Made by a program: the position numbers and the translations under genes
The notes under the pieces: generated by a model
What the model was told of the DNA's origin: nothing
The model's input: only the letters and a program-made list of their open reading frames with translations
The model's database searches: none
In this document: one piece after another, positions 27,214 through 36,454 of the stretch
Position numbering within the stretch: position 1 is the first letter of the stretch
How the letters are laid out: each line of letters starts with the position of its first letter
Assembly: GCF_008795955.1 (NCBI RefSeq)
Contig: NZ_VMHN01000001.1
Location: 992,001 to 1,056,000, forward strand
Length of the DNA: 64,000 nt
From: Marinobacter denitrificans
GTDB lineage: Bacteria > Pseudomonadota > Gammaproteobacteria > Pseudomonadales > Oleiphilaceae
Direction: 5' to 3'

Positions 27214-29285
27214 TCCCCCTCCTTCTGAGGATATACGAGGCGCTTCCGGGAAGACGCGGGCGCATTAGGAAACACCACGCCTAACTTTGCAGGCCATTCC
27301 GCTATCTGGGCCTCAATGCTGTTGTAGTTTGCCGAGTGATGAATATAGCGCTGGAGCAATACGTCCAGGTCTTTGGCGCCGAGAGAGGGCGCATCATTGC
27401 CTTCGGAAACCTGCTCCCGGATTTGCGAAAAGATCGGTTCCAGTTCTTCGGGCAGGCTATTGCCAGCTTTCCTCGTGTCAACGTCTCTTAGCGGTACGTT
27501 GTTGCTCGTGGCCATATGATGCATCAACATCATAGCCACTCGAGAATACTCTCCACGAACCTGTCGCAGCATCCGCAACACCAGCTCTATCCGGCCATCC
27601 GGTGCCGGATGATCATAGCGCTGGGTAACAATATCCAGTCGTGCGGGACCTTCAGAACCCAGATCCCTCGGCCATGCCTGCAATTGATCCGACTGCCTGA
27701 CCTGCAGATTATAGGGACCGATCCAACCCTGGGCCGCTACCTGTTGCCGCTGGGCATTGAGGTTATCCCATTGCGCAGTTTTTTCCGGCCACCGCATGCG
27801 ATTCCGAGGCACTTCCAGCATAGGGCTTAGTAGTACTTCCTCCCTCTGGCTGTCGCCATACCCACCACCAATATCGGAATGGACACCCGGCAGAGTGATC
27901 TCCCGAAAGTTGGCTGGAAGGGAGCCGTCTTGGCTTCTTACACTGTTAAGTGCAAAGTTTTCACGGTGCTCATGGGCCGCGGTTAGATGCACCACTTTGC
28001 CAACCTTACCCGGCTCCAGATAGAGCTTAACGGGGTGGTTTCGGTCGTTGTGAGCAAACAGGTCACCAGCCGCCGGATTAACTACGGCGGCGACAGAGTC
28101 AAATAATCCCACGAAGCGGATCTCCACCTGCGCTGGCCAGAGGATACCGTTCTCCACAAATCGCCTGCCCAGTAGACCATCCTCTCCCTGGTTGATCTCG
28201 TGGACCGCATGGCGTGCCGCCGCAGCTCCTCGACTGAAGCCGAAAAGGTCAACGGTCAACTTGTCAATAACCTGACCTTGCATGTCCTCTTGCACCAAAA
28301 AAATCAGCTCAGAAAAGGCATAATTAACCTGCTGGATGATGCCCGCCTCACCCATACCTGTGGCTGCGCCATACCATTTATCGCTATCTCCAGTTTTTGT
28401 CCCCGCGCCTGGGGCGTAGACCTGTCGCTGGTAGATTATCTTTTCGTTGAACTCAACCTCGCCCTCTATGTACAGGTCTCGCAGCTTCGCCACATTGGTA
28501 ACTGCATTCGCATAACTGCCGCCCATCAACATCGAGAGGCGCCACTCACACTCCTCCCGACCAATCTCGTCATTTTCGTAGGGTGCCAGGCAATCCTGCT
28601 CCAACTGTTCCGCAAAAGACCGAACATTGGCGGCGTTGTTCATGGTTCCGTCAGTGAATATCCCCACTTCCAGGTGTACTTTGCGAGAGGAGGTTTCGGC
28701 AGAATCTCTTTGATTTTCAGTGCCAGGTGCAGCCTTCAGCGGAGCCACCGAGACGGCTGCCCCAAGGGGCAAGCTCAGGCGGTGATCCGCCGGTCCACTT
28801 TGCGACGCCTGCTCGGACCGCTCCCACTGGCGGTAGTTTGCCGAAAACAGGCCCACCCCCAACCCACCAATGCCATGGGGATGATACTGCCGCAGTTTTT
28901 CCGGGGTAATGTCGCAAGCATTGAGTTCTTCAACGGCCTTTCTGATTCCGTAGGGGGAACTGATTCCGCTACCGTTTATCCGCCAGCGACCGCCAGCAGG
29001 CAGGCTCTCGTCCGTCTGCCAGGCAACCATGGGCGATAAGGGTCGGTCCGAACCGGTATGAACAAGCATCAGCCGACAGTCGGCGACTGCCTGGTAAACG
29101 ATATCAGCCAGGTGGTTGCGGTCACTGGAACCAGCACGAATCGTCGATGCCACGTTTGAGGGGACGATACTGCCATCGGCTTGCACAAGACGCCTGGCCA
29201 TACTGGCGCTAATAAAGGGGGATTCAATACGGGGAAGGTGGTAGGCCTTCAAGTCCCAGACCGGGACCAGGTCCATAAAGCCCAT
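27210..29285 (-). CDS. DUF2235 (Tle1-like) phospholipase, candidate type VI effector
   Basis: The 691-residue protein has a C-terminal DUF2235 alpha/beta hydrolase. The nucleophile is in LFGFSRGAAAARH, the likely Asp in VGLFDSVAAV and the likely His in LPGVHSDIGGGYGD. About 200 N-terminal residues before it match no domain I recognise and may be a delivery or adaptor region. ATG 29285 is preferred to GTG 29294 because AGGAG lies eight bases before it. There is no VgrG, Hcp or PAAR gene in the window, so the pair is an orphan effector locus if it is one. Confidence 0.82.
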   Translation of the reverse strand: MGFMDLVPVWDLKAYHLPRIESPFISASMARRLVQADGSIVPSNVASTIRAGSSDRNHLADIVYQAVADCRLMLVHTGSDRPLSPMVAWQTDESLPAGGRWRINGSGISSPYGIRKAVEELNACDITPEKLRQYHPHGIGGLGVGLFSANYRQWERSEQASQSGPADHRLSLPLGAAVSVAPLKAAPGTENQRDSAETSSRKVHLEVGIFTDGTMNNAANVRSFAEQLEQDCLAPYENDEIGREECEWRLSMLMGGSYANAVTNVAKLRDLYIEGEVEFNEKIIYQRQVYAPGAGTKTGDSDKWYGAATGMGEAGIIQQVNYAFSELIFLVQEDMQGQVIDKLTVDLFGFSRGAAAARHAVHEINQGEDGLLGRRFVENGILWPAQVEIRFVGLFDSVAAVVNPAAGDLFAHNDRNHPVKLYLEPGKVGKVVHLTAAHEHRENFALNSVRSQDGSLPANFREITLPGVHSDIGGGYGDSQREEVLLSPMLEVPRNRMRWPEKTAQWDNLNAQRQQVAAQGWIGPYNLQVRQSDQLQAWPRDLGSEGPARLDIVTQRYDHPAPDGRIELVLRMLRQVRGEYSRVAMMLMHHMATSNNVPLRDVDTRKAGNSLPEELEPIFSQIREQVSEGNDAPSLGAKDLDVLLQRYIHHSANYNSIEAQIAEWPAKLGVVFPNAPASSRKRLVYPQKEGE

Positions 29286-29376
29286 CGTCAGCACTCCTTG
29301 TTGACGGTAAGAGACAAGCCGGCCATGTTAGCCGATGTTTTGCATACGCAACAATTCGAGTGTCACGATTCTGCAA

Positions 29377-30051
29377 TCAAACCAGACCAAACCCCTCTGG
29401 ATCTCGCAGCTTGCCAAGGAGGGCGTTGAGCAGCCGAGGCTCTCCAACCACATCATCCCACTGCAATTGGGCCGGCTTGCCATCCAGATACCACAACCGA
29501 TTGGCCAGAATTTCCGCATCCCCACCGTCGTGCGTCACGCAGATCATCGCCATGCCCGGATTGGCGTCGAGAAGCCCGGCTATCAGCACTTTCAATTCAC
29601 CGGCCATTACCGGATCAAGCGAGGCAAAAGGCTCGTCCAGCAGTAACAAGTCGGGTTTTACAGCGAGGCAACGCGCAAGCGCAGCTCTCCGCGCCATCCC
29701 CAGGGAAAGCTGGTCCGGCAGGTAATGGCCATATCCCTCCAGCCCTACACTGGCAAGATGGACTTCCGCTTCCCGGGGCGTGGCACCGGCCAACTGGAGG
29801 TTGGCGCTCAGTGTGCGCCAGGGCAGCAGTCGATGCTCCTGGAACAGGTAACCCACCTTCAGTTTTTCTTGACCAATAATGGCTTCCGCCGGAATGGTTT
29901 TATCAAGCCCCGCAATCGCATTCAGCAGAGTCGTTTTACCAATACCAGACGGCCCCAGCAGACAGATTCGATCCCCCCGCTCGATGGTCGCAAACACCTC
30001 CCCCAGCACCGGTTGACCATAGCTGCGCCCTGCGATCCGCAATTCAAGCAT
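29377..30051 (-). CDS. ABC importer ATP-binding protein, NitT/TauT-like
   Basis: The 224-residue ATPase has Walker A GPSGIGKTT and Walker B LLLLDEPFASLD. The signature reads LSLGMARRAALAR in place of LSGGQ. ATG 30051 overlaps the permease stop; an upstream in-frame start at 30093 is less likely. It is the last gene of a three-gene importer operon. The cargo is unknown, though its place beside the PQQ regulators suggests an alcohol-linked role. Confidence 0.88.
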   Translation of the reverse strand: MLELRIAGRSYGQPVLGEVFATIERGDRICLLGPSGIGKTTLLNAIAGLDKTIPAEAIIGQEKLKVGYLFQEHRLLPWRTLSANLQLAGATPREAEVHLASVGLEGYGHYLPDQLSLGMARRAALARCLAVKPDLLLLDEPFASLDPVMAGELKVLIAGLLDANPGMAMICVTHDGGDAEILANRLWYLDGKPAQLQWDDVVGEPRLLNALLGKLRDPEGFGLV

Positions 30052-30820
30052 GGGTAGCCTCCGGCTGGCGCCAGCGGCTGGAACGATGTTCAAGAGGCTG
30101 GAGGATGATCAGCTCGATGAGCTGGACCACGGCAATAAATGTCAGGCTGTAGGCGAGAATGGCGGCTACGTCGAATATCTGGAAAGCCAGGTGCAGCTGG
30201 AAGCCAATGCCATCCGAGCGGCCCAGCAACTCCACCACCAGCACGATTTTCCAGATCAGGGCGAGCCCGCCGCGAGTGGCGGCCATCAAATAGGGAAAGA
30301 GTTGCGGCACCCATACGTCACGAAAGCGCTGCCAGCGGGTGAAGTCGTAAACTGTTGCCATTTCTTCGAGCCGGTAATCGAGGCTTCGCGCGCCCTCACG
30401 GACGGTCACCGCTACATTGGGCACCTTGTTGATCACCACGGCCATCACCGCAGCCACTTCCACCAGGCCGAACCAGACGTACATCAGGATGATGGTAACC
30501 AGCGCCGGCAGGTTGAGCAGCAGCACCAGCATGGGGTCAAACAATGCATTGGCGGTTTTTGAGCGGCCCATGACAACACCTATCGCAGTACCAAGAAGCA
30601 TGGACAGGATAAACGCCACGATAACGCGACCGAGAGTGGCACTCAGATGATGCCAGAGTTCGCCAGAGGCAGATTCCCGGATAAGGGTATCGAGAACGTG
30701 GAGAGGTGTGGGTAACAAAGGGGTTTTGAGGAACGAGGCAACCAGCGCCCAGAGCAGGACAAACGACGGCAGGACCACCCAGTAGCTCCAGACCGGCGGG
30801 CGGCTGGAAAGGTTGCTCAC
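30044..30820 (-). CDS. ABC importer permease, NitT/TauT-like
   Basis: The 258-residue membrane protein resembles SsuC/TauC. It has an EAA-type loop (LEEMATVYDFTRWQRFRDVWVPQLFPYLMAATRGGLALIWKIVLVVE). GTG 30820 overlaps the binding-protein stop as GTGA. Confidence 0.88.
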   Translation of the reverse strand: MSNLSSRPPVWSYWVVLPSFVLLWALVASFLKTPLLPTPLHVLDTLIRESASGELWHHLSATLGRVIVAFILSMLLGTAIGVVMGRSKTANALFDPMLVLLLNLPALVTIILMYVWFGLVEVAAVMAVVINKVPNVAVTVREGARSLDYRLEEMATVYDFTRWQRFRDVWVPQLFPYLMAATRGGLALIWKIVLVVELLGRSDGIGFQLHLAFQIFDVAAILAYSLTFIAVVQLIELIILQPLEHRSSRWRQPEATHA

Positions 30821-31842
30821 AGCGGCCTCCGGTGGAACAGGTCCGCCGTCATCAGCCTGTTCGCATCGGCACCGGTGAGTTCGAGTAGCCGATGCAGATC
30901 GGCAATCCGCTGATCAGTCTGGGGTGCAGGGGTACCGGCAATAAAACCCTCACGCAGGGCTTCAAACACTCCGTCTTCCGGGTTGCCCATTCTTGGCCGC
31001 AACCGCTGCCAGTGTGATTCGTCTTGCGCCAGTTCCGCCTTCGCCTGATGCAGGGAAGCTGCAAAGCGATCAATCAGTGGGCTATGCTCTTGGGCCCAAT
31101 CCGCCGGGAACACATAGCCCAACACGGGCAGGGCCCGGTCCAGATCCAGGGCGGTCAGCAAGTCTGCCATGCCAAAGGCGGAGCGCCAGCCTCCCTCCCC
31201 TCTCAGGCGGGCGGCAAAATGCCAGTAGGTAACAATCACGTCCACCTGCTTCCGTTTCAGGGCCTGGCTCAGTAGTGGCGGGGCCGCGAACTGGACGTCG
31301 GCGGATAGATTCAGGCTGATGCCCTGTTGGTCAGCCACTTTCTGAAGCAGTATCCAGCCCTTGCTGTCGGGGCCGCCCGCAACGCCAATGCGCTTGCCGG
31401 CAAGATCGGACACGGAGTGAATGTCAGAGCCCTCTGGTACCACGATGTCGCCAATCCGGGATGAGAAGGGCACATACCGGTAGGGCGTTCCCGCCTGGAA
31501 ACGTGCCTGCGCCCACAGCAGGTCAGCGACAGCACCGTTTACCGATCCGCTGGTCACGGCCAGGCGGGAAGCAGGAAGATTGGCCACCAGCTTCAGTTCG
31601 AGGCGATAGCCGTTTTTCTGGTCCAGCCCCTGGTGCAGTATGTGGTCCAGTTCCCAGTGTGCAGTGCCGAATTGCAACACGCTGACGGACAGCACTGGCA
31701 GTGGCGCCGGGGCTCTGTCACTGGCGTGGGCGAAGCCTGCCAGCAGAAAGACGAACAACAGGGCCGACACTGCCAGCAGGACGGAGCGCGCGCTGGCAGC
31801 GACTAGCTCGGGAACAGACGTTGTTATTGGTTGTAGGTTCAT
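30817..31842 (-). CDS. Periplasmic binding protein of the NitT/TauT-like importer
   Basis: The protein has a signal peptide (SVLLAVSALLFVFLLAGFAHA, cleavage before SDRAP) and a two-lobe SsuA-like fold of 341 residues. The frame is open to 31920; ATG 31842 is chosen because it gives a normal signal peptide, though its Shine-Dalgarno (GGAAGG) is close. It is first in its operon. A motif near 31880 matches the pqqA upstream region. Confidence 0.82.
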   Translation of the reverse strand: MNLQPITTSVPELVAASARSVLLAVSALLFVFLLAGFAHASDRAPAPLPVLSVSVLQFGTAHWELDHILHQGLDQKNGYRLELKLVANLPASRLAVTSGSVNGAVADLLWAQARFQAGTPYRYVPFSSRIGDIVVPEGSDIHSVSDLAGKRIGVAGGPDSKGWILLQKVADQQGISLNLSADVQFAAPPLLSQALKRKQVDVIVTYWHFAARLRGEGGWRSAFGMADLLTALDLDRALPVLGYVFPADWAQEHSPLIDRFAASLHQAKAELAQDESHWQRLRPRMGNPEDGVFEALREGFIAGTPAPQTDQRIADLHRLLELTGADANRLMTADLFHRRPL

Positions 31843-31874
31843 CCTTCCACGATACGAAGCCCGCCGCCGTGCAA

Positions 31875-31891
31875 GAATAGTACTTTGGTGC
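31875..31891 (-). promoter_or_regulatory. GTACTTTGG motif upstream of the importer operon
   Basis: GAATAGTACTTTGGTGC shares GTACTTTGG plus several flanking bases with 5161-5177 upstream of pqqA, and GAATAGT-CTTT with 22751-22764. The spacing to the start codon differs (about 40 here, about 105 for pqqA). Confidence 0.35.
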
Positions 31892-32011
31892 CTGTTTTTT
31901 GGTGCGATGGTCGCATTCAACCTGAGGCGCAGATAGCGTGTAATGAAACCATCACAATAATAACCAGAGGATGGATTCCGATTCCGGAGATTCTTTGAAC
32001 AGGAGGCCGCT

Positions 32012-32788
32012 ATGCTTAATGAGCTCGATGCCGCACTCTCTTCCGAAAAGCGTTATCATGCATCGGAAACAACCCCACATAACGACAATAAACCGGTGGA
32101 GCCATCGATGGAACCCGCCTACAAGATCCTGATCGCCGACGATCACCCGCTTTTCCGTGAAGCCATCAGCAGCGTGATCTCATCAGGCTTCAGCGGCAGT
32201 GAAATCATCGAAACGGCGGACCTGGACAGTGCCCTGGAGATTACCCGCGAGAATGACGATCTCGATCTTATCCTGCTGGATCTGAACATGCCCGGCATGC
32301 ATGGCCTGAACGGTCTGATATCCCTGCGTAACGAGGCCCCCACCATTCCGGTGGTGATTGTGTCTGCGGAGGAAGACAAACAGGTGGTGCTCCAGGCCAT
32401 CACCTACGGCGCCTGCGGATTCATTACCAAATCGTCGCCCCGCGCCCAGATGACTGAAGCCATCCAGCAGATCCTCAACGGCAACGTCTACCTGCCCTCG
32501 GATATCATCCGTACCGGTAAGGAAAGCACCAGCAATCGCCGCAGTCGCCACGAGGACAACCCGATTTCACCGGAACTGCTGAACTCCCTCACCCGCCGCC
32601 AGTTGCTGGTGCTGGAACGCATGTCCAAGGGCGAGTCCAACAAGCAGATTGCCTACAACCTGAACATCGCCGAGACCACGGTGAAAGCCCATGTGTCGGC
32701 GATATTGCGCAAGCTCGGGGTTCATAACCGGGTGCAGGCGATTCTATCCGCCAGTGATGTGGATTTCAGTCAGTATCTGAAGCGGTAG
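32012..32788 (+). CDS. LuxR-type response regulator (ErbR/AgmR-like)
   Basis: The 258-residue protein has an N-terminal receiver ([11 protein letters not shown] acidic pocket, phospho-acceptor Asp in [10 protein letters not shown], Lys in FITKSSP) and a C-terminal LuxR helix-turn-helix ([44 protein letters not shown]). It resembles the regulators of PQQ ethanol oxidation in Pseudomonas. ATG 32012 has a perfect AGGAGG; an alternative at 32108 would begin at [12 protein letters not shown]. It faces the kinase gene at 32793, its probable partner or one of them. Confidence 0.87.
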   Translation: MLNELDAALSSEKRYHASETTPHNDNKPVEPSMEPAYKILIADDHPLFREAISSVISSGFSGSEIIETADLDSALEITRENDDLDLILLDLNMPGMHGLNGLISLRNEAPTIPVVIVSAEEDKQVVLQAITYGACGFITKSSPRAQMTEAIQQILNGNVYLPSDIIRTGKESTSNRRSRHEDNPISPELLNSLTRRQLLVLERMSKGESNKQIAYNLNIAETTVKAHVSAILRKLGVHNRVQAILSASDVDFSQYLKR

Positions 32789-32792
32789 GAGG

Positions 32793-35054
32793 TCACCCCC
32801 TCAGCAGGTGATTCAACGCACTCCGCAACTTCAACGGTTTGACCGGCTTGTTCATCAGCACATACCCCAACTCACGAATATGCTGCTTCAACTCGTTGGT
32901 GTAATTGGCGGTAATCATCACCACAGGTGCAGGGCAATGCCGGCGACCGTTGATATTGGCTACAACGTCCACGCCGTTCTCGTCGTTATCCAGGTGGTAG
33001 TCCGCCAGAATCAGGTCCACCGGGCTTTCGGCCGGGTCCAGCTGGCGTTCCAGATCTTCCAGGGAAACGGCAGAAATCACCTGGCAATCCCAGCCTTCCA
33101 GCAGCGTCTGCATTCCCTGGCAGATGGCGTGATCGTTATCAATGACCCAGATTCTGGCGCCACCCAGGCCGCTGTGGGTTGAAACAGCCCGCTCACTATC
33201 CGGCGTCGGTCGTTTGGGCAGTAACTTCCCTGTCGGCACCTTTACACTGAAGACCGAGCCTTTGCCCTCCACCGAAGACACCGTCACTTCGTGGCCCAGC
33301 ATTCGGGAAATCTTGTCCACTATCGCCAGTCCCAGGCCGAGCCCCTTGTCCGGTTGCGCTCCGGCAGGGCGGATGCGTTTGAACTCCTGGAATATCTCGG
33401 TGAGTTTGTCCGCCGGAATACCCGGCCCGGTGTCCCACACTTGCAGCAGTATATGATCAGCACGCCGGCGACAGCCCAACAGGATTCGCCCTTCACCGGT
33501 GTAACGGATGGCATTGGTCAGGAAGTTACGGAGAATTCGCGCCAGCAACTGCGAATCGGACTCCACGATCGCTGATGAAGCCACAAAGTCGAGCGTCAGC
33601 CCTTCTGCCATGGCCATCTGACGAAACTCCCGCGCAATATTGTTGAGCAGATCCCGCAGGTCAAACGCCATTATATCCGGCTTGATCACGCCGGCGTCCA
33701 GCTTGGAAATATCCACCAGGGTGCCCAGCAGGTTTTCCACATCGTCCAGGGACGTACTGACCGAGCGAACAAGCCCCTCAGCCTTGGGGCCGAACGAGTG
33801 TTCCAGCAAGGCACTGGTGAACAGACGGGCAGCGTTCAGAGGCTGCAACAGGTCGTGGCTCACTGCAGCCAGGAACTTCGTCTTGGAAAGATTCGCACGC
33901 TCGGCATCCATCTTGGCATCCCGCAGCCTGGCCTCTACCGCCGCCCGTTCGTCTATTTCCTGCCGCAGCTGGTTGTTCAGCCCGGTCAGTGCCGCAGTGC
34001 GCTCCTTTACCCGCCGCTCCAGGTCGTCGTAGGCCTGCTCCAGCGCCAGGGCGGTTTTGCGGCGCTCTGTGATATCCCGGATCAGCACAAAGAAACCAGT
34101 CACCTGGCCTTCCGTGTCCACATTGGGCACGTACGCACGGAGCATGTAGCGTGACTCCCCGGTGTCGTTGGTTTCCTCGAACTCAAAATTGACGCTGCTG
34201 CCCTCCAGAACTTTCTCGACGTGGGGCAGAAGCCGCTGATAAAGCTCAGACTGGTGAACCTCCTGCAGGTGCTTGCCCAGCGGGGATTCGCCTTGTCGGA
34301 CGTACCAGGCTTCGTAGACCTTATTACAGAACTGCACGGTCATGTCGGCGCCGACATAGGCAATCAGCGCAGGTACATGATCGGTAACCACCCGTATCCA
34401 GCGCTCACTTTCCTCGAGCGCCTTGATGCGGCGCGCCATTTCGCTGTTCTTGACGTCGGTGATATCCGAATAAAGTACCACCAGGCCCCCTTCCCGGGTC
34501 GGCCGTTCGGTCATCTGGACCCACCGATCATTGGCCAGAAGGAAAACCACACCCTCTGACGAGGCGTTGACATGCTCTTCCACAACCAGCCCGGACCTGA
34601 TTGCCTGCTCCTTCACTTCAGCGATGGAGGCACCAGTGGGCGGCACTTCCACACCAGAGTGTTGCCAGTAGCTGCGGAACCGGCTATTACACTGAACCAG
34701 GCGGTGCTGATGATCAAAGAGAACAAAGCCGTCGGCGATGCTTTCGATGGCATCCACCAGGCGCTGGCGGGTTGTTTCAGCCTCTTCACGGGCACGACTC
34801 AGGGCCTTGTTGCTGCCCTTGAGCTCGTCCATGGTCTGGTTGAGGGCTTCAGTACGTTCGCGCACCTGCTCCGCCAGCACCACCGAATGCTCGAACACCG
34901 CATAGGGCTCCGGCTTATGAGCTGAACCGGATTCCACCCGCACAATCAGGGCATCCCGGATTTTCCGCAGGCGTTCGTTCTCCGCCTCCAGTTCAGCAAT
35001 ACGCTGCTCCCTGCTGCTTTCAGCGTCAGCCTCAGTTATGACCGTATCCGACAT
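32793..35054 (-). CDS. nahK: Hybrid sensor histidine kinase, NahK/ErcS'-like
   Basis: The 753-residue soluble kinase has a coiled coil (about 20-105), two PAS-type domains (about 105-205 and 215-335), another coiled coil, a dimerisation domain with His400 in AAVSHDLLQPLNAARL, an ATPase domain (RILRNFLTNAIRYT, DTGPGIP, GLGLGLAIV) and a C-terminal receiver with Asp in LILADYHLD. It has no membrane segment. Its gene overlaps nosP by 23 bases, as in the nosP-nahK pair of Pseudomonas aeruginosa, where NahK feeds biofilm and ethanol-oxidation control. ATG 35054 is favoured over 35066. Confidence 0.87.
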   Translation of the reverse strand: MSDTVITEADAESSREQRIAELEAENERLRKIRDALIVRVESGSAHKPEPYAVFEHSVVLAEQVRERTEALNQTMDELKGSNKALSRAREEAETTRQRLVDAIESIADGFVLFDHQHRLVQCNSRFRSYWQHSGVEVPPTGASIAEVKEQAIRSGLVVEEHVNASSEGVVFLLANDRWVQMTERPTREGGLVVLYSDITDVKNSEMARRIKALEESERWIRVVTDHVPALIAYVGADMTVQFCNKVYEAWYVRQGESPLGKHLQEVHQSELYQRLLPHVEKVLEGSSVNFEFEETNDTGESRYMLRAYVPNVDTEGQVTGFFVLIRDITERRKTALALEQAYDDLERRVKERTAALTGLNNQLRQEIDERAAVEARLRDAKMDAERANLSKTKFLAAVSHDLLQPLNAARLFTSALLEHSFGPKAEGLVRSVSTSLDDVENLLGTLVDISKLDAGVIKPDIMAFDLRDLLNNIAREFRQMAMAEGLTLDFVASSAIVESDSQLLARILRNFLTNAIRYTGEGRILLGCRRRADHILLQVWDTGPGIPADKLTEIFQEFKRIRPAGAQPDKGLGLGLAIVDKISRMLGHEVTVSSVEGKGSVFSVKVPTGKLLPKRPTPDSERAVSTHSGLGGARIWVIDNDHAICQGMQTLLEGWDCQVISAVSLEDLERQLDPAESPVDLILADYHLDNDENGVDVVANINGRRHCPAPVVMITANYTNELKQHIRELGYVLMNKPVKPLKLRSALNHLLRG

Positions 35055-36312
35055 CAGGCTGGCCAATCACCACCCCCGTGAACGTTTGATTTATGTGCAT
35101 ACCATCGAACTGCTCACCATAGGTATTGAAGCCGATGACCTTGTGGTGCCGTAGGAACCCAGACACCTCATCCGCCACACCGGTCAGTTCCGCCTCCAGG
35201 CGTCGTAGGAAACAGTCACAACCGATGGTGACCAGGGGTGGCCCCACCACTCGCTCAGAGGCTTCAATCTGGGTGCGTACACTGTCCAGCAATGACCCGG
35301 GCTCCATGGCCGTCATGACAATGCCGGTTTCCACAGCACAGTAGAACGTCAGGCTCTTGTCGGCATTCACCCGCTGCACCGAGCGGACAAAGTAATGGCC
35401 ACCAATCCGTACCCCCATGGGCCGCAGTGCAAAAACCTTACGGTCCAGTTCTTCTACGCTCACACCTACTGCCCGGGCATAGGCTTCCGCTGCCGGCTCC
35501 GCATTCAACTCATAAACCGTGCGGCTCTTGGCATCAGCATCGGTGACCACCAGCTTTTCGCTTCGGGCCTCCATGTGGTGAGTGGAAAACACCCGGAAAT
35601 CCAGCGGCGTGTTCACCAGCATCACAGTGGCTGCACCGGTGTGAAACCGGCCATCGAAGAAAACGTGGGTATTGGCCAGGCGCTCATCGTCCCCGGCCGA
35701 GCCGCCAAACTGGGGAATGGTGCCCAGGGCGGCATTAAGAGTAGCCAACACCAGTTCTTCGCGGCTCGACAATCCGTCCAGGAGGGTGATAGCAAACGTG
35801 TTGCCCTTTATGGGCGCCAGGCGAGCATCCCGGCAGGTGGCCAGAAGACCATCGATCACGCTTTGAGCGTCCTGTAGGGTAAAGCTGTCCAGTTCACTGA
35901 TCAGCGCATAATCGATCGAAAAGTAACGACGATCAAACCCTATGGCAGTAATGCAGCCCCGGCCATAACCCTCCGGGGTGATTTCACCGGCGGACGTACA
36001 ACCGCTGACCCGGATCCCCGAAAACACCTGCTCCAGCGCCATACCCAGGCGTTCAAGATCGTATTCAGCAGAGCAAAAAAACAGGACACAACCAAGATGA
36101 TCGTGGCTGAGCTGGCTGGCAAGGTAAGTGGCCGCCAGCATGGGGTCACGTGCGTCGGAACTGGCTACCCTGACTGCAGGCAACGTGGTGGCTGGCTTCA
36201 TGAAGGCGCGCTCCGCAACCGTATGGCTTTGTACCGATTCTACGGCTTCTGCAAACGGAGCCAATGCGACTTCAGTGCTTTTAATGGGTGCGCCAAAATG
36301 ATCGTAAGCCAT
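35032..36312 (-). CDS. nosP: FIST-domain protein, NosP-like nitric oxide sensor
   Basis: The 426-residue protein has FIST_N and FIST_C domains (GCTSAGEITPEGYG, FGGSAGDDERL, GFNTYGEQFDGMHINQTFTGVVIG). NosP proteins bind heme and report nitric oxide to a co-encoded kinase. ATG 36312 has GGGAGG upstream at a longish 11 bases; a TTG at 36336 is the alternative. The overlap with the kinase gene supports a sensor-kinase pair. Heme binding here is inferred from family and context. Confidence 0.85.
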   Translation of the reverse strand: MAYDHFGAPIKSTEVALAPFAEAVESVQSHTVAERAFMKPATTLPAVRVASSDARDPMLAATYLASQLSHDHLGCVLFFCSAEYDLERLGMALEQVFSGIRVSGCTSAGEITPEGYGRGCITAIGFDRRYFSIDYALISELDSFTLQDAQSVIDGLLATCRDARLAPIKGNTFAITLLDGLSSREELVLATLNAALGTIPQFGGSAGDDERLANTHVFFDGRFHTGAATVMLVNTPLDFRVFSTHHMEARSEKLVVTDADAKSRTVYELNAEPAAEAYARAVGVSVEELDRKVFALRPMGVRIGGHYFVRSVQRVNADKSLTFYCAVETGIVMTAMEPGSLLDSVRTQIEASERVVGPPLVTIGCDCFLRRLEAELTGVADEVSGFLRHHKVIGFNTYGEQFDGMHINQTFTGVVIGQPDVGYGHN

Positions 36313-36350
36313 TGATTTAATAACCTCCCTGATCAATGCCTGTCAGCGCT

Positions 36351-36376
36351 GCCGGTTTGCAGGGAAGCAAACCGGC
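36351..36376. other. Strong hairpin between porin gene and nosP
   Basis: GCCGGTTTGC (36351-36360) and GCAAACCGGC (36367-36376) form a perfect ten-base stem with loop AGGGAA. It lies downstream of the porin on the minus strand and could terminate it, but no U-run follows. It could instead be part of the nosP leader. Confidence 0.5.
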
Positions 36377-36454
36377 ACTTTAGTCTTAGAAGTGGCCTCC
36401 GCACGCCAGGAATCCGTCCCAGCGTTTGAGAGAGACTACCCCATCAAATGACGC

